The translations under genes and the position numbers were made by a program. This document shows, in pieces, positions 22,427 through 30,489 of a DNA stretch of 32,058 nt; position 1 is the stretch's first letter, and the number at the start of each line of letters is the position of its first letter. The DNA is taken from the NCBI GenBank assembly GCA_001816655.1, contig MHCP01000019.1, forward strand, positions 1-32,058, read 5' to 3'. The notes beneath the pieces are model-generated. The model was not told the DNA's origin and did not search any database. It worked only from the letters and a program-made list of their open reading frames with translations. This DNA is from Candidatus Woykebacteria bacterium RBG_13_40_15 (GTDB taxonomy: Bacteria; Patescibacteriota; Microgenomatia; Woykebacterales; RBG-16-39-9b).

Positions 22427-24064
22427 ATGAGGCTTACTAAATCGTACAAGTTAAAAATCTTACCTACCAATGAGCAGGTTAAGTTCCTTGAAGATTATTT
22501 CTCAAGATTCGCTAAAGCGGTAAACTTCTATATAAGTAAAATTGGCTTGCTTCGAAAAGACTATGAGTGGCTATCTAAGGACAAGCAGAAAAAAGGAAAG
22601 TGTGCGAATTGTGGCCAAAATACCGATCTTAGTCACAAATTCCTGCCTGCTAACTCCTTAGTTTGCCCCCGCTGCTATAATTACGAAGTTGGCGACCTTT
22701 TTATTAGAAAAAAGCTATATGCAACCAGAATAGGCCCAAATAAAAGAAAAAGGGGCAGGTTTGATGTTCGAGATGCAACAAAATTGCCGGGGACGGATTA
22801 CGCCTTAGCCTTCAAGAGAGCAGCCGATACTATCAAGGGACAAAAGAAACAACTGGGAAAAGTCAAAAAGCAGCTAGTTTTTACAGAACGACGCTTAAAT
22901 GAATGGATTGAGGTGCTTGAAAATAAGGAAACCCTACTACAAGATGGCAAAAAAGCCCTAACAAGATTTACACTTCCTAAAAAACCAGGACAGAAAGTAG
23001 AAAGATTTAAGCACATCCTTTATAAAGACAACCCATCCCAAGGAAAAACAGAATCCCAGATCAAAGGAATAATCAAGGCTTTGGATAGGACTGTTCAAAG
23101 GCTTACTAAAAGGTTAAAAACTGCGGACATTAAATTCAATGGGGACATTGTTGATCTTCACTACTCAGCAGTAAAAAACATTATAGAAAAATTCACCGAA
23201 ATAAGCCTTGATTTAAAAAAGCAACAGTTTCCAATTGCAGCAGAAAATGTAGTTTCTAAGAAAAGTAGGGGTTGGATTATTGAAAAGATAAACGAGATGA
23301 AAAAGGGCAAACCCTTATATCCGCTTCTTCTGAAAAAGAAAAACGATTTTTACCTAAGCTACCCAGTCCGATTGGAGCTAGAAGAACCAAAAGAGGAAAA
23401 AGTCACTAAAGCAATGGGGATTGATCGGGGAGTAAATCAAATAGCTGTTACTGCAGTTATTGACAGGCCTACAGATAAACCTCATCATATTGAATTTTAT
23501 TCAGGAAAAGACTTAATAAAAAGCAAATTAAAATACCAGCTAATAAGGAAGAAATTTACTGGAACAAAAAGTGTTAATAAACGCAGGGCAAAATTTGGAG
23601 AAAAGGTAGCAAGGGGATCTATGTATGTTCTCCACGATATTTCAAGGCAGATAGTAAATCAAGCAAAAGAACAAAAACCAATTGTTATTGTTATGGAAGA
23701 TTTAAAAATGATTCAAGGCGAGAAAAGGGTGAAAAAAGGAAGTGCCGTGAGGGAAAGAAAAGTCAATTTTCTTCTCTCCAACTTTAACTATGGCCGATTA
23801 CAAAGTTTAATTAGTTATAAGGCTTTACAAGAGGGAATCCCAATTAGGTTTATAAAACCTGAATATACATCCCAAACCTGTTCAAAATGCAGGGAAATAG
23901 GCAAAAGGACTAAGGGGTTTTTTCAGTGCGTCAATCCAAAATGCAACCATAAAATGAATGCAGATCTCAATGCCGCCATTAATATTGCAAACTCATATTG
24001 TAAGGAAGATTCATTTACAAAAAAGCCAAAAAGTGCTATATTGCAAGCGACGACGAGCTCTTAG
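22427..24064 (+). CDS. cas12f: Cas12f (Cas14)-like RNA-guided DNA nuclease
   Basis: 545 aa, in the Cas12f size range and larger than ordinary TnpB (about 400). The RuvC acidic triad is at D333 (GIDRGVN), E424 (IVMEDLK) and D513 (ADLNAAINIA); from memory, Un1Cas12f1 has D326, E422 and D510 in 529 aa, a close match in spacing. A C-terminal zinc ribbon has C485, C488, C501, C506 (TCSKC..CVNPKC). An N-terminal zinc finger, C59, C62, C80, C83, is a Cas12f trait not usual in TnpB. The middle (about 130-260) is lysine-rich and helical, suited to RNA binding. Directly downstream lie a tracrRNA-like segment and two repeats ending in GGAATGCAAC. A TnpB relative is the main alternative. No adaptation genes are nearby, and composition is like the native genes. 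Confidence 0.88.
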   Translation: MRLTKSYKLKILPTNEQVKFLEDYFSRFAKAVNFYISKIGLLRKDYEWLSKDKQKKGKCANCGQNTDLSHKFLPANSLVCPRCYNYEVGDLFIRKKLYATRIGPNKRKRGRFDVRDATKLPGTDYALAFKRAADTIKGQKKQLGKVKKQLVFTERRLNEWIEVLENKETLLQDGKKALTRFTLPKKPGQKVERFKHILYKDNPSQGKTESQIKGIIKALDRTVQRLTKRLKTADIKFNGDIVDLHYSAVKNIIEKFTEISLDLKKQQFPIAAENVVSKKSRGWIIEKINEMKKGKPLYPLLLKKKNDFYLSYPVRLELEEPKEEKVTKAMGIDRGVNQIAVTAVIDRPTDKPHHIEFYSGKDLIKSKLKYQLIRKKFTGTKSVNKRRAKFGEKVARGSMYVLHDISRQIVNQAKEQKPIVIVMEDLKMIQGEKRVKKGSAVRERKVNFLLSNFNYGRLQSLISYKALQEGIPIRFIKPEYTSQTCSKCREIGKRTKGFFQCVNPKCNHKMNADLNAAINIANSYCKEDSFTKKPKSAILQATTSS

Positions 24065-24089
24065 CTATATGCTTCTAGAGTTTTGAAAG

Positions 24090-24251
24090 GACTGCGTTGC
24101 ACAGTAGTTAAAGTGGATTCGCTTTAGGTTTCGTCGCCGTTTAAAAGCGATGGGAAAGTTTTAGCCTTTTTAGACTAAACCGGCCTGATCACCACAATTC
24201 TTAGTTCTTCTTGCGGGGGTTTTAATCCGCGAATCTTGACAATCTTTATTC
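24090..24251 (+). ncRNA. tracrRNA-like segment of the Cas12f locus
   Basis: It lies between the effector stop and the first repeat. The first hairpin is TAAAGTG (24109-24115), loop GATT, CGCTTTA (24120-24126); from memory the Un1Cas12f1 tracrRNA has the same AAAGTGG...CCGCTT hairpin. Then come CGTCGC/GCGATG (24132-24137, 24147-24152), GTTTTAG/CTAAAC (24158-24164, 24175-24180) and a GCGG/CCGC hairpin (24213-24216, 24227-24230). CTTTATTC (24244-24251) can pair with GAATTAAG of the repeat with one mismatch (anti-repeat). GTTGCA (24096-24101) is complementary to TGCAAC at the repeat's end. The ends of the RNA are not known. Confidence 0.68.
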
Positions 24252-24257
24252 AAAAAG

Positions 24258-24366
24258 TAGGTTCGGCTTCTTAAGAAGAATTAAGGAATGCAACTCCTCC
24301 TTTTCTAGTTGTTCCCTTATATTTTTTAAGCAACAGAACCTCCTAGGAAGAATTAAGGAATGCAAC
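24258..24366 (+). CRISPR. Minimal Cas12f-type array: two repeats, one 35-nt spacer
   Basis: The 20-base core GAAGAATTAAGGAATGCAAC occurs exactly at 24275-24294 and 24347-24366, 72 nt apart. Taking a 37-nt repeat, unit 2 is 24330-24366 and unit 1 is 24258-24294, leaving a 35-nt spacer (24295-24329). The 5' half of unit 1 is diverged. Unit 2 shares 26 of 37 positions with the Un1Cas12f1 repeat as I recall it, including CAGAACC and the GGAATGCAAC end. Nothing downstream repeats further. Confidence 0.72.
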
Positions 24367-24706
24367 AAGTACTCTAGAAACTGAATAGTAGGTAAGGCCT
24401 AAAAACTTGCAGGCAAATAAGCAAAGTACTAAAATCCTCTTAAAATCGAACAGCTTTATCAGAAGTTGAGAAGAACTTTTTATTTTCTTGACACTCTATC
24501 CCATCAGCCCTAAAAGCCACATTACTCACTCTCAAATTCTTATTTCTGCTTCGCTCAAAGGGTCGTTTTTCTTTTTGGTAAAAATTCTATTTTAAAAGTT
24601 TGATTCTTAAAGATTGAATTTCCCGATAACTATTTCCACTTAATGTTAAAATTGTTTTAGAGATCGACCATCCGTCTGCTCGGATTAGTCATAGGAAGGA
24701 AGGCTG
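24367..24706. other. Gap between the array and the hydrolase gene
   Basis: 340 AT-rich bases without a gene. TTGACA (24488-24493), 17 nt and TAAAAG (24511-24516) form a promoter-like pair on the plus strand. TAAAAT at 24647-24652 is a closer -10 candidate for the hydrolase. AAGTACT occurs at 24367 and 24424. No third repeat, leader or cas gene was found. Confidence 0.4.
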
Positions 24707-25540
24707 ATGAAGAAGAAACACTCGGATCTGCCGATCCAAAAAGTAGTTACGGCTCGAGGGTCGGTGGTTAGCTATATTGAGAAGGGCGAGGGGCCACCCC
24801 TCATCATAGTCCCGGGCCTTTTCCAGAATGTCAATGGGCTGCGACATCTCATCATCGAATTGTCGCAACACTTTCGGGTGATTTGCTTAGCAGTACCAGG
24901 CAGTGAGGGCTCTAGCTTTCTTCCTGCCTACACCAATGAAGCAATTGGAAGATGGGTCGAGGAAGCGCTTGAGTCTTTGGGGGTCCGAAAGGCGTTGTTC
25001 GTCAGCGTATCGCTCGGAGCGATACTAGTTGTGTCGGGTATCGTTGCTTTCAAGCGGGTGAAAGTATTGGGCTATGTAGCACACGAGCCTGTTACCCGGC
25101 TTACCCATACCCGGGTTTGGTGGAGACTGCTTTATCAGACGAACCGACTCCTTTACGAAAGGAGGCTTGGCTTCTTGTCCCTGACGATGATCTGGGTCAT
25201 AAGATTCGTCCTGGCCCACGTTTTTCGCCAGGGCTTCGCTCGAGCGCTTCTGGGAACTCCAGTGCGAGTCTTTCCACCAATGGGAGACGTACTGAGCGAG
25301 CAGCCAACGGATGAGCTGGCAGTAGCGGCCGCCAAAAAAGTCCCAACGCTGGTTGTACTATCAAGTGAAAGAACCAGGGGCCTGATTGAGCAGGAACAAA
25401 TGATGCGGGCAGTTGGACGGATGAGCGTGGTGGGTCTTGAAACTCTCAGCGGGGCTAAACACTTTCTCCGTCGAGAAGACCAGCGGAACTTGGCAAGGCA
25501 TGTTGTCGGGTTTGCTCGGAGGCGCAGGGTTATACTCTGA
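24707..25540 (+). CDS. Alpha/beta-hydrolase fold protein (GC-rich island)
   Basis: 277 aa. The oxyanion region is GPPLIIVPGLFQNVNGL, and the nucleophile elbow is VSVSLGAIL, with Ser in place of the first Gly of GxSxG. The catalytic His is probably in LSGAKHFLRRED near the C-terminus, with an acid in VVLSSERTRGL or nearby. It resembles the broad esterase/MhpC-like group; the substrate is unknown. Composition is GC-rich and arginine-rich against AT-rich neighbours. AGGAAGG precedes the ATG by about 6 nt and a strong terminator follows, as in the other GC-rich islands. Probably horizontally acquired. Confidence 0.78.
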   Translation: MKKKHSDLPIQKVVTARGSVVSYIEKGEGPPLIIVPGLFQNVNGLRHLIIELSQHFRVICLAVPGSEGSSFLPAYTNEAIGRWVEEALESLGVRKALFVSVSLGAILVVSGIVAFKRVKVLGYVAHEPVTRLTHTRVWWRLLYQTNRLLYERRLGFLSLTMIWVIRFVLAHVFRQGFARALLGTPVRVFPPMGDVLSEQPTDELAVAAAKKVPTLVVLSSERTRGLIEQEQMMRAVGRMSVVGLETLSGAKHFLRREDQRNLARHVVGFARRRRVIL

Positions 25541-25559
25541 CGTGAAAATCCGCCTTTGT

Positions 25560-25597
25560 GGCCGTCTCGAACCTTCTAGGTGAGGGACGGCCATCTG
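25560..25597 (+). terminator. Terminator of the hydrolase gene
   Basis: GGCCGTC (25560-25566) pairs with GACGGCC (25586-25592), with an inner ACCT/AGGT stem. Confidence 0.7.
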
Positions 25598-25618
25598 GTT
25601 TATCCTAAAAATTCTAGT

Positions 25619-27775
25619 TCAAATCAGTGAAGCTCTTACAATTAGGCGGGAGTCGAGTTTGCCTACTGGCCAGCAGGTCATTAAAGTAACTACTTCGTTA
25701 TCAGTTGGATCCAGCACACTTACATCTGTTTTCCCCACTACTTTCCGCTCCGTTACGGAATAATTAAATTTCTGACCCTCTTTGACTAAAGTTAACCTGT
25801 CTCCAGGCGACAGATTAGAAATTTTTGAAAACTCATAGGCATAATAAGGAGCTGCTTGCGTACCATCTGTGGAATGGCCAAATATAAAAATATTGCTACC
25901 TTGTCCGGGCAGGGCAGTTCCTTTATAATGCCCAAGCCCAGTTCCGAGCGGAATAGCGTAACCTTCTTTACTAGCCCCATCTACATTTTCAGTGATTGGA
26001 ACTTTTAAGCCCAGCTTCTCAATGTATAAGCCAAATTTTTGGAAATTTTTGTCAATAACAGCTTGGGCTGGTTTAGGCGGACTTTCAGCCGCGGCTGCTT
26101 TTGGGGGACCATGATTAGCAGTGCTATTTATTCCGCCGCTTAATACTAGAGCAAGGGAGGAAAATATAATAATGGTTAAAAATACACGGCCAAGTAAACG
26201 TATATTATGCACCGACTTCTTTGCTGTTAATTTCTTCAAATTTCCGTATTTCCAAAAATTAAATGCAGCTAGACAAGTTAAAAGAATAGTTAGCATAATT
26301 AGGTCACGATTTGTTGATGCCTGATTAGTTCCCCGTACACCAGTTTCCGGCAGGCCCGTCGAGACTCCCATGACAAAAGTTTTGTCGTACGTTTGGGCCG
26401 GAAAACCACCGTCGGTTACTCTGACAGTAAAGGTGTAAGAGGAATTGTGAGTTGGTATCCCATAAATTAAACCAGAAGAAGAAAGAGAGAGCCCTGGTGG
26501 TAGGGAGCCGCTTACCAAACTAAATGTGTAAGGAGATGTGCCGTATGATTCATCAAGACTGACCGAATAACTTCTGCCGATTAAAGCAGCAGGCAAAGTC
26601 TGGTTGTTGGTGATGCTAAGAGTGGGAAGTTCTTCTGATCGCCATATCTGTAAACAACCGACTAGATTCGAATTCGAAAAGCCGGCGTAAATGCGACCTT
26701 TAAAAAAAGTTAGAGCATATAGAGCATAATTATATTGGTCGCCAAATCCATCCTCTCCCATTTGGGTTGCATCTACGCCATCAGTAACCCAAAGACCGGC
26801 ACTACCAGTGGATACCCTTGTTCCAGAGTAGGCCACGCTGTTGACAATTGTCGGTTGGAGAGAAGGCCAAATGTTGGGTAAAGTGTCAAACTCGCCAGTC
26901 AAATTAACTTTTGACCAACTTTCTCCACCGGTGCTATAATAAAGCTCCAAGCCGTCAGTATTGTTTTCGGTCCCAGCGTAAAGAACACCTAAATAAGATA
27001 CAATTACGTACACACCATCGTTGTTAGTATTACCCAAGCCCCCACTACCGACTTGTGTCCAATCCGTGCCATTTGAAGTACGGTAAATTGAAGCGCCATC
27101 CGTGGAGTCCTCCGTACCGGCATAAAGATAATTTCCAAAGGAATATAACGTCATAACCCCCGTATCATTTGCACTTAAATCATCAACTGCAACTTTCTCC
27201 CAGTCGGTACCGTTTTGCGTTCTCCAAATTTGCCCACCAGTTAGTTTTCTAGTGCCAGCATATAAATACCCGTTAAAAATCTCTAAGGCGACAGTTTGGT
27301 AATTATAAAAAACCGGATCAGCTTCAAAACCTGCTCCGACAACGTCGACCCAGGTTTCCCCATCGCTACTTCTTAAAACTTCAGCCGGCTTGGAAATATC
27401 ATCAGAACCAGTAGCGGCATAAAAATAGCCGCCAAACTCTTCCAAATCTAAAACGTAGTGATCATCATTACTGAAAGAAGCTACTTCGCTCCAAGTACCA
27501 GTATCTCCGGTAGAACTTTTATAGATTGAAGCACTACCAGTAGCGGGATTGCCTACACCGGCGTAAAGAGTGTTATTAAAAATTCCAAATCGCAAATGCA
27601 CATCTCTTCCGTTAAGTCCGCTATCGTCTACTACTTTTTCGAAGTTTAAGGAAGGAGGGGAGATAATATAAGCTTTTGTGGGAGAGGGCAAAAACAAAGC
27701 TAATATGCCTATGGGTAAAGCAAAAAAGACGATGAGAAATAATAACTTATTTTCTAGAGCAGCGAATTTTTTCAT
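25619..27775 (-). CDS. Secreted beta-propeller/Ig protein with LPETG signal fused to a sortase
   Basis: 718 aa in one frame. Residues about 10-30 form a signal/anchor helix. Residues about 45-380 carry seven or so repeats of the type 'G..LYAGT......I.R..NGT.W..V', a beta-propeller. Residues 384-470 form a putative Ig domain (GTSPYTFSLVSGSLPPGLSL). LPETG stands at 475-479, followed by a membrane helix (491-509) and a basic patch (KKLTAKK): a complete cell-wall sorting signal, but internal. A second helix (529-547) returns outside to a sortase domain (573-718) with His634 (FGHST), Cys701 (TLMTC) and Arg710. Enzyme and likely substrate are thus one chain. GAGGG precedes the ATG. Confidence 0.88.
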   Translation of the reverse strand: MKKFAALENKLLFLIVFFALPIGILALFLPSPTKAYIISPPSLNFEKVVDDSGLNGRDVHLRFGIFNNTLYAGVGNPATGSASIYKSSTGDTGTWSEVASFSNDDHYVLDLEEFGGYFYAATGSDDISKPAEVLRSSDGETWVDVVGAGFEADPVFYNYQTVALEIFNGYLYAGTRKLTGGQIWRTQNGTDWEKVAVDDLSANDTGVMTLYSFGNYLYAGTEDSTDGASIYRTSNGTDWTQVGSGGLGNTNNDGVYVIVSYLGVLYAGTENNTDGLELYYSTGGESWSKVNLTGEFDTLPNIWPSLQPTIVNSVAYSGTRVSTGSAGLWVTDGVDATQMGEDGFGDQYNYALYALTFFKGRIYAGFSNSNLVGCLQIWRSEELPTLSITNNQTLPAALIGRSYSVSLDESYGTSPYTFSLVSGSLPPGLSLSSSGLIYGIPTHNSSYTFTVRVTDGGFPAQTYDKTFVMGVSTGLPETGVRGTNQASTNRDLIMLTILLTCLAAFNFWKYGNLKKLTAKKSVHNIRLLGRVFLTIIIFSSLALVLSGGINSTANHGPPKAAAAESPPKPAQAVIDKNFQKFGLYIEKLGLKVPITENVDGASKEGYAIPLGTGLGHYKGTALPGQGSNIFIFGHSTDGTQAAPYYAYEFSKISNLSPGDRLTLVKEGQKFNYSVTERKVVGKTDVSVLDPTDNEVVTLMTCWPVGKLDSRLIVRASLI

Positions 27776-27866
27776 CTGGCCCTCAAGAACCTATTCTAAT
27801 TAAACAATATACGTTGTCGTCTGATTTATCAAGGTGATAAAATAGGCTAGCTTACAATAAATATAT

Positions 27867-28718
27867 ATGCCGGAACTTCCAGAAGTTGAGACAATCAAGC
27901 GAGATATTGAAAAAAACCTAATCGGTAAAAAGATACTTGATGTTTGGACGGATTCGCCAAAGCAAGTTCAACCTAACATAGATGGATTTAAAAAAGAGAC
28001 AGTTGGCAAAAAGTTTAAAGATGTAAAAAGAAGAGCTAAGATTCTTATCTTTCACTTGGAAGACGGTACTCCAATTATTGCCCACCTGAAACTAAGCGGA
28101 AGGCTTCTTTATAGGAATCAAACTGATAAAGCCGATGCATTTACGAGAATTATCATCAAACTTGGCGAGGGGAAAGAGATCCGTTTTGCGGACCTACGCC
28201 GCTTTGGTTGGATCCGCCTTTTGAAAGACGATGCTAATTTAAAGGAATTTTTGGATGAATTTGGAATCGAGCCTTTTACCCCTGACTTCACTTTGGAAAA
28301 TTTCAAAAAAATAGTGAGTAGCAAACCGACCAAAATTAAACCTTTGATAATGGACCAAAAGCAAGTTGCTGGGGTAGGCAATATCTACTCTGATGAATCT
28401 TTGTGGTGCGCGAAAATTCATCCGGAGAGGTCGGCGAAAAGTTTAAGCAGCGACGAAATCAAAAAACTTTATGATTGTATTTTAGAGGCCTTGAAACAAG
28501 GTATAGCCGATCGGGGAACTTCTGTTGATCAATATGTCGACTTACAAGGACAAAAAGGGAAACACGAACAAAACTTACAGATTTTTAGGAAAAATGGGCA
28601 GCCCTGCCCGCGTTGCGGTACAATAATCAAGAAAATTCGCGTTGGTGGTCGAGGGACACATCTCTGTCCAAATTGTCAGAAATCACGAGGAGTCCTTGAT
28701 CACAAGTTTACCTTTTGA
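27867..28718 (+). CDS. mutM: Formamidopyrimidine-DNA glycosylase
   Basis: A bifunctional glycosylase/AP lyase removing oxidised purines (8-oxoG, FapyG). 283 aa. The N-terminus PELPEVE carries the catalytic Pro and Glu; LKLSGRLLYR and KQVAGVGNIYSDE (helix-two-turn-helix) are conserved; the zinc finger CPRCGTIIKKIRVGGRGTHL...CPNC ends the protein. TACAAT (27853-27858) is 8 nt before the ATG, so the message is leaderless. Confidence 0.95.
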   Translation: MPELPEVETIKRDIEKNLIGKKILDVWTDSPKQVQPNIDGFKKETVGKKFKDVKRRAKILIFHLEDGTPIIAHLKLSGRLLYRNQTDKADAFTRIIIKLGEGKEIRFADLRRFGWIRLLKDDANLKEFLDEFGIEPFTPDFTLENFKKIVSSKPTKIKPLIMDQKQVAGVGNIYSDESLWCAKIHPERSAKSLSSDEIKKLYDCILEALKQGIADRGTSVDQYVDLQGQKGKHEQNLQIFRKNGQPCPRCGTIIKKIRVGGRGTHLCPNCQKSRGVLDHKFTF

Positions 28719-28757
28719 TATACAAGTTAGTATATGGATACTATAATAGAGACCACT

Positions 28758-28805
28758 ATGAAAATAAGAGTACTTGTTTTTATTCAAAATAGGAATTTCT
28801 CATGA
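28758..28805 (+). CDS. 15-aa leader peptide overlapping the glycosyltransferase start
   Basis: The frame MKIRVLVFIQNRNFS begins 10 nt after TATAAT (28742-28747) and ends in TGA that overlaps the glycosyltransferase ATG (ATGA at 28802-28805). Translation of this leader could deliver ribosomes to the next start, which has no Shine-Dalgarno. Confidence 0.45.
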   Translation: MKIRVLVFIQNRNFS

Positions 28806-30055
28806 AAATTGGGGTTTTTACCGACACTTATTACCCAGATATTAGTGGGGTTACAGTTTCAATAGAAAACTTTGTTTCCATGTTTCGTAAAAAAGGTAAT
28901 AAAGTCTATATCTTCGCACCCAAAGTTAAAGGTTACAAAGACAAGGATACAGATGTATATAGGGTTACCTCACTAAAACTTATTTCTTCAGAGCCCGAAG
29001 TTAGATTGCCTTTGTTACTCCCTTACAAAACTTTGCAGAAAATGTTTAGTTTGGATCTGGATCTTATTCACGCGCATGGTAATGGACCATTTTCTCTACT
29101 TGGATACCAGATGGCCAGGATAAAAAATATTCCCTATATTTTAACTTTCCATACTATTCACACAAAATACACCCACTATTTTTTCGATGGTAAAATTATC
29201 AGCCCAAAGATGGTTGCGGGGGGACTTCGGGTCTTTGCAAATCTTTGTGACGGAGTGGTAGTCCCATCGGAAAAAATGAAGGAAGAATTAACTAGCTATG
29301 GTTTTAGGGGGCAGGTTAAAGTCATTCCAAGCTTTATCAATCTCAAAAAATTTGAAAGTTTAGAAAAAGGCTATCTGCACAAAAAGCTAAATATACCAGA
29401 AGGCTCCCCAATACTTATTTCAGTTGGCCGTCTCGGTAAAGAAAAAAACTTTAACTTTCTAATCAAAGCGTTTAAAAAAGTAACCAAGATTAATAGTAAT
29501 GCCTATTTAGTAATAGTTGGCCAAGGACCGGAGAAAAATAATTTAAAAAAACTTACTAAAAGTTTGGGTATTGAAAAAAGAGTCCATCTTACTGGTAAGT
29601 TAGCCATAAAAACCATGCCGCTAGCTTACGTTGATGCTGACATCTTTGTCTTTGCTTCGGACACTGAAACCCAAGGGATTTGTGTCCTTGAGGCAGCCGC
29701 TTCTGGGCTGCCACTAGTTGTAGTTGAAGATCCTGCGTTCAAGAATGCGGTTATAGATGGGGTAAATGGTTTTGCTACTCTTTTGGATGAAAAAATTTTT
29801 GCTCAGAAAATAGCTCTTCTTCTTAGAGACATCTCTTTGCGAAACAAACTTGGGGAGAATTCTAAAAAAATCGCCAATGAAAACTTCAAGCCTGAAAAAC
29901 TAGCTTTAGAGATGCTCTCTTTTTACAAAGAAATAATTAAAAAGCATAAAACAAAGAAAAGAATCTTAAGAAGAATTATCAATAAAGCTTCATTTATTAA
30001 CTTCTTAAAGATTGCAGAAAGGGTAAATAAGTTACTGGGATCTACTAGATGGTAA
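28802..30055 (+). CDS. GT4-family glycosyltransferase
   Basis: 417 aa with the GT-B fold. The N-terminal GVFTDTYYPDISGVTVSIENF and the LTFHTIHTKYTHYF segment are typical of acceptor domains in mannosyl-/glucosyl-transferases acting on lipids. The C-terminal half has the nucleotide-sugar site: SVGRLGKEKNF, GQGPEKNNLKKL and DTETQGICVLEAAASGLPLVV (the E-x7-E motif). Likely makes a glycolipid or envelope polysaccharide. The start overlaps a leader peptide; the end overlaps the SRPBCC gene by 7 nt, so the genes from here to folD form an operon. Confidence 0.88.
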   Translation: MKIGVFTDTYYPDISGVTVSIENFVSMFRKKGNKVYIFAPKVKGYKDKDTDVYRVTSLKLISSEPEVRLPLLLPYKTLQKMFSLDLDLIHAHGNGPFSLLGYQMARIKNIPYILTFHTIHTKYTHYFFDGKIISPKMVAGGLRVFANLCDGVVVPSEKMKEELTSYGFRGQVKVIPSFINLKKFESLEKGYLHKKLNIPEGSPILISVGRLGKEKNFNFLIKAFKKVTKINSNAYLVIVGQGPEKNNLKKLTKSLGIEKRVHLTGKLAIKTMPLAYVDADIFVFASDTETQGICVLEAAASGLPLVVVEDPAFKNAVIDGVNGFATLLDEKIFAQKIALLLRDISLRNKLGENSKKIANENFKPEKLALEMLSFYKEIIKKHKTKKRILRRIINKASFINFLKIAERVNKLLGSTRW

Positions 30056-30489
30056 AAGTGGCTGTGGATGAAGAACTAAATATGGGAGCAGATCGTCTTT
30101 GGCATCTATTTATTGATATTTCCAATTACCCTAAATATGTTAAATATGTAAGGTCAGTAGAAATATCCGGGGCTCTCTCCGCTGGCAAAGAATGGCATGA
30201 TTTGACCACTATACTATGGATTCCGATGCGCATAAAACACAAAACGATAAGAATGATAAAAAATAAAAGCATTTCCTTTGAGGCACCCCTTCCTTTTGGC
30301 GGAAAAATGCTTCAATCTTTTGATGTTTGTGAAACTGGTATTGGTAGTCGTGTTTGGGGCGAGATACACTTCGATTTAGGGAATCCCATCGCGAATTTAC
30401 TGGTTGGCCCGATTTTAAAAGCAAGACTCAAAGACATGCTCATCTCGACGTTAGAAAAAGTTCGGAAGGAGAAAACAAATGACGGCTGA
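30049..30489 (+). CDS. SRPBCC-fold (polyketide cyclase/lipid-transfer-like) protein
   Basis: 146 aa. The segment MGADRLWHLFIDISNYPKYVKYV is the start motif of START/Coq10-like lipid-binding domains. IRMIKNKSISFEAPLPFGGKML and the closing amphipathic helix (LLVGPILKARLKDMLISTLE) complete the helix-grip fold. The ligand is unknown. It overlaps the glycosyltransferase by 7 nt and folD by 11 nt, suggesting tight coupling; a role with membrane lipids is inferred from the neighbour only. Confidence 0.78.
   Translation: MVKVAVDEELNMGADRLWHLFIDISNYPKYVKYVRSVEISGALSAGKEWHDLTTILWIPMRIKHKTIRMIKNKSISFEAPLPFGGKMLQSFDVCETGIGSRVWGEIHFDLGNPIANLLVGPILKARLKDMLISTLEKVRKEKTNDG

Noticed and set aside
22427-24064. 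Ordinary IS200/IS605 TnpB transposon gene
   Set aside because: N-terminal zinc finger, 545-aa length, triad spacing, tracr-like hairpin and paired GGAATGCAAC repeats fit Cas12f better; no tnpA and no element ends seen.
24367-24430. AAGTACT pair as a further CRISPR or target-site duplication
   Set aside because: Only seven bases, no matching flanks, and common by chance in AT-rich sequence.
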